Assembly: GCA_030837445.1 (NCBI GenBank)
Contig: JAUPKM010000226.1
Location: 1 to 8,481 of the forward strand
Source: Actinomycetota bacterium
GTDB lineage: Bacteria > Actinomycetota > Actinomycetes > S36-B12 > UBA10799
Direction of reading: 5' to 3'
DNA: 8,481 bases
Shown here: positions 1-4,021 of the stretch, in pieces
How the letters are laid out: every line of letters starts with the position of its first letter
Position numbering within the stretch: the first letter of the stretch is position 1
The notes under the pieces: model-generated
Databases searched by the model: none
What the model was told of the DNA's origin: nothing
Seen by the model: only the letters and a program-made list of their open reading frames with translations
Translations under genes and position numbers: made by a program

Positions 1-36
1 GGCCACCTAACCGGCGGTAGCACCGGCCAGGTGGCC
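1..36. repeat. Strong imperfect hairpin at the window edge, possible terminator
   Basis: The first 8 bases (GGCCACCT) are the exact reverse complement of bases 29-36 (AGGTGGCC). Inside them, 13-18 (GGCGGT) can pair with 22-28 with one bulged base. The result is a stem of about 14 pairs with a small loop and one asymmetric internal loop. Only a short ATTT follows on the plus strand, so it is not a classic U-tract terminator, but GC-rich hairpins without a U-tract are often found at actinobacterial gene ends. It could terminate a plus-strand gene lying left of the window. Because it starts at base 1, the outer stem may continue outside the window. Confidence 0.45.
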
Positions 37-66
37 ATTTCAGCTGGCTGCCCGCTGAGGCGTCAA

Positions 67-104
67 CCTTAGACGTCGCCCTTAGACGTCGCCCTTAGAC
101 GTCG
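67..104. repeat. Three tandem copies of a 13-bp unit containing GACGTC
   Basis: The unit CCTTAGACGTCGC occurs at 67-79 and 80-92 and, less its last base, at 93-104. Copies are identical and head-to-tail with a period of 13. Each holds the 6-bp palindrome GACGTC, so the palindrome recurs at about 13-bp spacing. The array follows the edge hairpin and lies in a stretch with no convincing gene. The period is not a multiple of three, so a copy-number change would shift any reading frame across it. Function is unknown; replication slippage is the simplest explanation. Confidence 0.85.
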
Positions 105-494
105 TAGTACAGCGAGAACTGCATGCTGGGCGTTTGTTGGCCATAGCTGTGTTGGTTGCCAGAGATAATGGCAGGTCAGGACGTTGGGACGATAAAGCCA
201 ACGCAACCGTCGCAAGTGCTGCTGCGGACTGCCTGCGGACTGACGGGCCTGCGGCATGCCGATCTCCGACTTCGCCTCGTTGGCTCGTGGCTGCCTGGCC
301 TGTAGCAGGTATGCAGATGGGAGCTGGCCAAGTGCAAGACAACGGGTGTCCACGGCCATAAGCACCCTTTGGCGGCGCACGGTGGGGGCGACCAAGGGTG
401 TCCCACGGTTGCCGAGGCCCTCGCTAGTCCTCGGCCACCAAGCGGTTAGACCGTTGCCGCCGACACCGGACGACCCCACACAGGCTTCGGCACA
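105..494. other. Region without a supported gene
   Basis: Open frames exist on both strands (up to about 136 codons on the minus strand). None has a recognisable domain, a convincing ribosome binding site or a composition that sets it apart, and several overlap in different frames, as expected by chance in GC-rich DNA. Small internal repeats are visible: CTGCGGACTG at 222-231 and 233-242, and a near-copy of GGGTGTCCACGG near 344 and 394. I see no tRNA, no clear promoter and no transposase fragment. It may be decayed coding DNA or the non-coding flank of the DUF732-like gene that ends at 495. Confidence 0.5.
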
Positions 495-848
495 TTAGTT
501 GCAATGATCCGACGCGGTCTCTACTAGCCACGATGCATCATCTTCAGAGAGGTTGTAGGGATGTTTCATGTACTGGGAGACGACATAGTTTTTAGTGGCA
601 TAACCACTTTTGCGGTAGTCGCAAATGTTGAGGAGCAGTTGATTGAGCAAGTTTTGGTACGCCTTCGGGTTTTGCGTGAAGTACGACAGAAAGTCGTCCA
701 GAACGCCACTGTCGTAAACCTCCTGGGCGAAGGCGCGGCCGTCGTCCATGGTCGGATCTGCCGACGCGGTGGGAGCTACCACCGTTAGCCCCGCCGCAAC
801 TACCGAGAGCAGACTCATACGAATGAAAAGTGCCGAGAAACGACTCAC
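495..848 (-). CDS. Small secreted DUF732-like protein
   Basis: A 117-residue protein of unknown function, predicted to be exported. From the GTG start at 846-848 it begins with a Sec-type signal peptide: Arg3 and Arg10, a hydrophobic core at about 12-25, and an Ala-Ser-Ala cleavage motif ending at residue 30 before Asp-Pro. The mature part is about 87 residues, mostly helical in character, with two cysteines (C76 and C116) separated by 40 residues, the same spacing as in the DUF732 protein at 2799-3140. That spacing, an LS-x-x-x-A stretch before the last cysteine and the small exported form fit DUF732, a family common in mycobacteria. The GTG was chosen because GGGGGA lies 8 bases upstream and it places the signal peptide at the N-terminus. 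An ATG at 944 would add 32 charged residues ahead of it. A -10-like TAGACT (904-899 on the minus strand) could drive it, without a clear -35. Secretion is fairly sure, the family less so, the function unknown. Confidence 0.7.
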   Translation of the reverse strand: MSRFSALFIRMSLLSVVAAGLTVVAPTASADPTMDDGRAFAQEVYDSGVLDDFLSYFTQNPKAYQNLLNQLLLNICDYRKSGYATKNYVVSQYMKHPYNLSEDDASWLVETASDHCN

Positions 849-970
849 TACCGGTGTCCCCCATTTCCCCGATTCAATGATCCCCCGCCTTAGGTCGCAG
901 TCTAACGCCTGCCCGATACGCCGGTTTCGATTTTCCCGGATCAATTTCCAGGCCGAATCCTGACGGCTAA

Positions 971-989
971 CTGTCGCCGTAGGTGACAG
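971..989. repeat. Short hairpin (8-bp arms, 3-nt loop)
   Basis: CTGTCGCC (971-978) faces GGTGACAG (982-989) across GTA, pairing everywhere except one G/T position. It lies between the diverged end of the truncated resolvase and the DUF732-like gene. It could be a terminator for the minus-strand resolvase remnant, the end of a mobile element, or chance. No matching copy is visible elsewhere in the window. Confidence 0.35.
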
Positions 990-1025
990 GGACTGTTCCC
1001 CGCAGCGCGTTGGGGAAGTTAACCT

Positions 1026-1055
1026 CAGCGTCTCCGGGTTTGGCTTGGGACGCTG
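1026..1055 (-). terminator. Possible terminator hairpin after the resolvase remnant
   Basis: CAGCGTC (1026-1032) is the exact reverse complement of GACGCTG (1049-1055), with a 16-base loop. It begins 2 bases after the stop codon of the minus-strand resolvase remnant. It lacks a U-tract and the loop is long, so the call rests on position and the perfect 7-bp arms only. Confidence 0.3.
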
Positions 1056-1057
1056 TG

Positions 1058-1477
1058 TCAGCCCTCGGCGACCGCCCGGTACACCGTGGCCGCCGAGACC
1101 CCCAGCGTCGCCGCGATGGTCTTCACCGGCTCCCCGGCGGCGTGCATGCGCCGCGCGCGGGCGGTTTTCTGGGCATCGAGGGCTTTTGGGCGACCGACAT
1201 GCTGTCCCCGCGCTCGGCGTGCATCGCGGGCCGCCGACCGCCGCTCCCGGCCCAGTTCAAGCTCCAACTCGGCGAGGCTGGCCAACACCCCGGCCACCAT
1301 CCGCCCGGCGGCGGTGGAGGTGTCGATGCCCTCGCGCAGTGACCGCAGCCACGCAGATTCTCCATCGAATTTCACCACAACCGCTGCGACGCTATCCGGT
1401 AGCTGTACTCGGTCCCCGAACAACTGCTGCCCAGGTGCAACTCTGTCCGAGATCCCGGAGTGGGCATGCTCGACCAA
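1058..1477 (-). pseudogene. 5'-truncated serine resolvase/invertase (C-terminal half only)
   Basis: The open frame encodes 139 residues. From about residue 44 (LRSLREGIDT) to the end it is clearly the C-terminal half of a Tn3-type small serine recombinase. The conserved GIDTSTAAGRMV segment lies at about 50-61, followed by the long E helix (LASLAELELELGRERR) and a C-terminal helix-turn-helix (about 104-137, ending GVSAATVYRAV). Residues 22-43 look like a diverged version of the DRLGRS...V region. The first 21 residues resemble nothing in the family. The N-terminal catalytic domain with the nucleophilic serine motif (Y-x-R-x-S) is absent, and I could not find it in the other minus-strand frames just upstream. 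A recombinase without the serine cannot cut DNA, so this is a remnant. It differs from the intact recombinase at 3355-3906 and is not a recent copy of it. Confidence 0.8.
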
Positions 1478-1681
1478 GCTGGATGCGGTGGAACGGCAGA
1501 GAACCCTCGGCGAGGTTTCCGGCTACTCCATTCGGCTCGAACCTGACGCTGCGGCCCATCTCCCAAGGTGCAAGGTTCGCCATGATCACCACGGCCTCGC
1601 CAGGGCGCAGCCGGTGAGCTATGAGTTCAGACCGGCGACCTGACCCACCAGCTACACACCGTCCTCGAATGCGCCCCCGGT
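1392..1681 (-). other. Unassigned stretch, possible gene fragment in the minus frame
   Basis: Between the resolvase remnant and the pyrophosphohydrolase stub one minus-strand frame stays open from before 1660 to 1392. The part around 1550-1620 reads like real protein (LRPGEAVVIMANLAPW) but I do not recognise a family. The nearest start, an ATG at 1590-1592, lies inside this stretch and has no good ribosome binding site. No gene can be assigned to the plus strand either. It may be foreign sequence joined where the resolvase and the pyrophosphohydrolase were cut, or chance openness in GC-rich DNA. Confidence 0.25.
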
Positions 1682-1822
1682 TCAGCGCCTCTTGGCGAGG
1701 GCAGCGATCAGGTCGTCGCCCACGAGGTGGCGGACCTCGGGTTCACGCCCGGATTGCCGGATCAACTCCGGCATGCGGTCTCGGACCAACTTGCCGTCGT
1801 CGTTCACCAGGATGGACTCCAT
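1682..1822 (-). pseudogene. N-terminal stub of a MazG-like NTP pyrophosphohydrolase
   Basis: This 46-codon frame starts at ATG 1820-1822 (or GTG at 1805-1807, residue 6) and stops at 1682-1684. Residues 10-32 (GKLVRDRMPELIRQSGREPEVR) carry the signature opening of small phosphoribosyl-ATP pyrophosphohydrolase-like/MazG-like proteins, which usually run K-L-V-R-D-K/R-I-P-E-I-I then R-x-P-x-V-R. Those proteins are usually about 100 residues and continue into a KLxEEAxEL helix that binds the metal. Here the frame ends after AALAKRR, before the acidic motif, so the product should be inactive. The 5' end lies head-to-head with the damaged SRA-HNH gene and the two overlap by a few bases, so the junction may be original or a rearrangement. 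The call rests on about 23 residues of motif match. Confidence 0.55.
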
Positions 1823-2569
1823 TCAGCGCGGGCGTACTCGGTGGCACGGGTCTGGACCGAGCGCAAGAACTCCAGTCTGGCTGCTGGCGATCTACCGGTG
1901 GTGGCGATGATCGACTCCCGCAGTGGGTGGTGGCTGGCGATCAGCCGTTCGTTGCGCCGGGCAAGGCGGGCGCGATCCCAATTCCGGACAGCAGATCAGC
2001 AATCAAGAACTCACGCGGGGAAACCTCGGACTCGCGCGCAGCTGCCTCGACGGTCTAACAGTCCGAGTCATCCGGGGACACTAGGGCGACCCCGTACATT
2101 CCCCGCCCTCCGGCTACCGCTACGACGGCCTGTTTCGCGTCGATGAATACTGGCAGGAGACCGGCAAGCAGGGCTACCAAATCTGGCGGTTCCGACTGGC
2201 CTCCCTCGACGACGATGTTCTCAACCCGCCCGAGGATTCCGGCGACCCGGAATCACCGCCCACTCCCGGACGGGTGAAGAGCACCGTCCAGCGCATTGTT
2301 CGGAGCAATCAGGTCGCCGAAGAGGTCAAGGACCTCAACGACCACACCTGCCAGGTATGCGGAATCCGGATCGACACACCAGCCAGGCCTTATGCAGAAG
2401 CCGCCCCATCAAGGCACTCGGCGTCCCGCACAACGGCCCCGACGTGCTCGAAAACCTGCTCTGCCTCTGCCCAAACGACCACGCCCGTTTCGATAGAGCC
2501 GCGATCTACATCGACCCCGATCACGTCATCCGCCAGCGCTCGGCGGACGTCCGAACCTCGTTCGATTAG
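1819..2569 (+). pseudogene. Decayed YDG/SRA-HNH modification-dependent restriction endonuclease
   Basis: The family binds modified cytosine by base flipping in the SRA (YDG) domain and cuts with a C-terminal HNH nuclease (McrA-like Type IV restriction). Joining frames, the order of a full protein can be followed: GVLGGT (1831-1848); WTERKNSSLAAGD...VVAMIDSRSG (from 1853); GDQPFV (1936-1953); AGQGGRDPNSGQQ (from 1956); ELTRGNLGLARS and VRVIRG (to 2081); GDPVHSPPSGYRYDG (to about 2132) with FRVDEYWQETGK and WRFRL. A linker leads to the HNH part: zinc-type CQVCG (about 2350-2364), then, in another frame, IKALGVP...ENLLCLCPNDHARFD to a TAG at 2567-2569. Lesions: frameshift at about 1849-1852; lost residues and frame change at about 1920-1930 where an SGGY-DDED stretch is expected; frameshift at 1954-1955; in-frame TAG at 2082-2084; one-base loss near 2406 that removes the HNH histidine in AA(H)IK. 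A functional product is not possible. Family assignment is strong; exact lesion positions are my reading. Confidence 0.8.
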
Positions 2570-2754
2570 TTCGAGATCAAATTCGACCAATGGCTAGCTT
2601 ACGAAATCCGTGTCAGCGCCGACCTCAATCGCCATAAGATACACGAGGTAGTGAACTTAAGAGAACGGGGGGATTATGAGAACATTTTTTGTCGGCCTTA
2701 TTTCGCCGCTCACCGACAGCGGGCATCCAGTACTACAACGTTGTTTTAGAGAAT

Positions 2755-2799
2755 ATGCAGCAGCAGTACCCCGAGGGCAGTCCAGATCGGTTGGGTTGA
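2755..2799 (+). other. Possible 14-codon leader ORF overlapping the DUF732 start
   Basis: An ATG at 2755 opens a 14-codon frame (MQQQYPEGSPDRLG) whose TGA stop (2797-2799) overlaps the ATG of the DUF732 gene in the arrangement TGATG. Such overlaps often couple translation of two frames. The frame is open upstream to a stop at 2677, so this could instead be the tail of a lost gene joined here. There is only a weak AGAG upstream of the ATG. Reported as a possibility. Confidence 0.25.
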
Positions 2800-3140
2800 T
2801 GTTCAAATCACTGCTTGTAGTCATAGTCGCCGCTTTCATCACCGCCATCCCTGCTCACGGCGACGACTGGGACTACTGGGACGACCCCGAGGGTGCCTAC
2901 CTCTCCGTCCTCGCCGAGAACGGGATCACACACCCCAGCGATAGCCAATCACTCGCTTCTGGATACTACGTTTGCGAAAACATCGCGCGCGGCATGATGC
3001 CGCGCGCAGTCGAGAATGACGTGGCCAAAAATGCCCCGAAACTCAGCGGGTACCAAGCCGAGGTGATAGTTGCAACGGCCGTTGCCTGGCTATGCCCCGA
3101 GTACGGCTCCTGGTACATCGACAACCGCCCACCCGACTAG
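2799..3140 (+). CDS. Secreted DUF732 family protein
   Basis: A 113-residue small exported protein of the mycobacterial DUF732 family, function unknown. Residues 1-21 form a signal peptide: Lys3, a hydrophobic core at 5-17, then P-A-H-G before Asp22-Asp23. The mature domain starts with an acidic, aromatic stretch (DDWDYWDD) and has the family pattern YLSVLAENGIT, a cysteine at 59, a helical middle with NAPKLSGYQAE, and a second cysteine at 99, which probably pair. ATG 2799 was chosen because it starts right at the signal peptide and overlaps the stop of a short upstream frame (TGATG). An ATG at 2676 is in frame and has a better ribosome binding site (GGGGGGA at 2667-2673, only 2 bases away), with a TAAGAT -10-like box at 2635-2640. 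It would add 41 residues with no recognisable role and bury the signal peptide, so the start is uncertain. The exported protein probably acts in or beyond the cell envelope. There is no sign of involvement with the neighbouring restriction genes. Confidence 0.8.
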   Translation: MFKSLLVVIVAAFITAIPAHGDDWDYWDDPEGAYLSVLAENGITHPSDSQSLASGYYVCENIARGMMPRAVENDVAKNAPKLSGYQAEVIVATAVAWLCPEYGSWYIDNRPPD

Positions 3141-3170
3141 GAACCCGAAGTACAGGCGAAATCGGCACCT

Positions 3171-3202
3171 TGCTCGAAGTCGGCCCCCGACTGCTTCGAG
3201 CA
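3171..3202. terminator. Strong hairpin after the DUF732 gene; terminator or recombinase site
   Basis: TGCTCGAAG (3171-3179) is the exact reverse complement of CTTCGAGCA (3194-3202). Inside, TCGG (3180-3183) pairs with CCGA (3187-3190) around a CCC loop, leaving a 3-base bulge (3191-3193). An alternative pairing AGTCGG/CCGACT is equally good. It begins 30 bases after the stop of the secreted-protein gene, where a terminator is expected, but no U-tract follows. It also lies about 150 bases upstream of the serine recombinase, where a resolution site could sit. The fold is certain on paper; the role is open. Confidence 0.5.
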
Positions 3203-3290
3203 CACATGTTCTTCCCAGTTGAAGTACACCCGTACTGGACGTCACCAGGCCCATTCCCGCATGTCCAACTAGAATTCAATTCGGCATTGA

Positions 3291-3319
3291 TTGACGATTG
3301 CCTACGCACATCCTAGACT
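3291..3319 (+). promoter_or_regulatory. Sigma-A-like promoter for the serine recombinase
   Basis: A -35 box TTGACG (3291-3296) and a -10 box TAGACT (3314-3319) are separated by 17 bases, the optimal distance for housekeeping sigma factors. Transcription would start near 3326, giving a leader of about 30 bases before the TTG start at 3355. A perfect 10-bp palindrome, TCTAATTAGA (3319-3328), covers the end of the -10 box and the likely start site, and TAGAC is repeated at 3314 and 3325. A protein bound here would block transcription, and small serine recombinases often repress their own promoter, so autoregulation is plausible but inferred. Confidence 0.55.
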
Positions 3320-3354
3320 CTAATTAGACAGTTCGGTCGACGGAGGGGTGGGCA

Positions 3355-3906
3355 TTGGGTCAACGAGTCGGGTACCAGAGGGTCAGCACGGTTGATCAGA
3401 ACACCGACCGCCAGCTCGACGGTGTCCAAGTGGACAAGGTGTTCACCGACAAGGCCAGCGGCAAGGACGCCAATCGCCCCGAGCTGAAGCGGGCGCTCGA
3501 TTACGTCCGCGAGGATGACGTGCTCGTCGTCCACTCGATGGACCGCCTGGCGCGCAATCTTGAAGACCTGCGCCGTATCGTCCGCGAGTTGACCGGCAAC
3601 GGTGTCCGAGTCGAGTTCGTCAAAGAGTCGCTGACCTTCACTGGCGAGGACTCCGCAATGAACACCCTGCTGCTGTCCATGCTCGGCGCAGTCGCAGAGT
3701 TCGAGCGGTCGATGATCCTGGAGCGCCAACGGGAGGGCATCGCCATCGCCAAGGCGGCGGGAAAGTACAAGGGCCGTAAAGCCTCACTGTCCTCGGCCCA
3801 GGCTGCGGAACTCCGGCAACGGCTGGCTGCCGGGGAGTCGGTGACTGCACTGGCCGCCGAGTACGGCGTCAGCCGCCAGACTGTCTACAACTACCGGGCT
3901 GCGTAA
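3355..3906 (+). CDS. Small serine recombinase (resolvase/invertase family), intact
   Basis: A 183-residue resolvase/invertase of normal family length. It cuts and rejoins DNA at specific sites through a covalent 5'-phosphoserine link. The catalytic motif YQRVSTVDQ is at 7-15 with nucleophile Ser11. The DRLARN motif with active-site arginines (R64, R67) is at 63-68. A long E helix with AEFERSMILERQREG lies at 113-127 and a GKYKGRK linker at 135-141. A C-terminal helix-turn-helix runs from about 150 to the end (GVSRQTVYNYR at 170-180). The TTG start is supported by GGAGGGG (3342-3348) 6 bases upstream and by the family N-terminus beginning there; no in-frame ATG fits. It has its own promoter and ends tail-to-tail with the Type ISP gene, 115 bases apart. 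No transposase accompanies it, so it could be the resolvase of a lost element, a plasmid multimer resolution protein or a stand-alone recombinase. All key residues are present. Confidence 0.93.
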   Translation: MGQRVGYQRVSTVDQNTDRQLDGVQVDKVFTDKASGKDANRPELKRALDYVREDDVLVVHSMDRLARNLEDLRRIVRELTGNGVRVEFVKESLTFTGEDSAMNTLLLSMLGAVAEFERSMILERQREGIAIAKAAGKYKGRKASLSSAQAAELRQRLAAGESVTALAAEYGVSRQTVYNYRAA

Positions 3907-3913
3907 ACGCTGC

Positions 3914-3934
3914 CTCACTATTGCAGTGAGTTTT
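3914..3934 (+). terminator. Rho-independent-type terminator after the recombinase
   Basis: CTCACT (3914-3919) pairs with AGTGAG (3925-3930) across the 5-base loop ATTGC, followed directly by TTTT. It starts 7 bases after the recombinase stop codon. The stem is short (6 bp, half GC) and the T-tract brief, so termination may be partial. Between here and the end of the Type ISP gene lie two smaller hairpins (CCGGA/TCCGG at 3958-3970 and CCGTT/AACGG at 3972-3986) that could serve the minus-strand gene, though neither has a T-tract in that direction. Confidence 0.5.
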
Positions 3935-4021
3935 GCGAAAGCCGACCTGCACGTTCCCCGGAGAATCCGGCCCGTTACAGCAACGGCGGGACGCTCGCAG
4001 AACTAAAGATTTGCAACGGCC

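Noticed and set aside
67..104. CRISPR array
   Set aside because: The units are 13 bp and directly abutting with no spacers, and no cas gene is visible.
1045..1643. Plus-strand open frames of about 185-190 codons
   Set aside because: They are antisense to the resolvase remnant, are rich in Arg/Pro/Ala as GC-rich shadows are, and show no motif.
2274..2597. A 107-codon plus-strand frame taken as a separate small gene
   Set aside because: Its first half is the linker and CQVCG part of the SRA-HNH remnant; after about 2406 it runs out of frame while the real HNH continues in another frame. It is a piece of the pseudogene.
3313..3729. 138-codon minus-strand frame
   Set aside because: It is antisense to the intact serine recombinase, which has all catalytic motifs, a promoter and a ribosome binding site.
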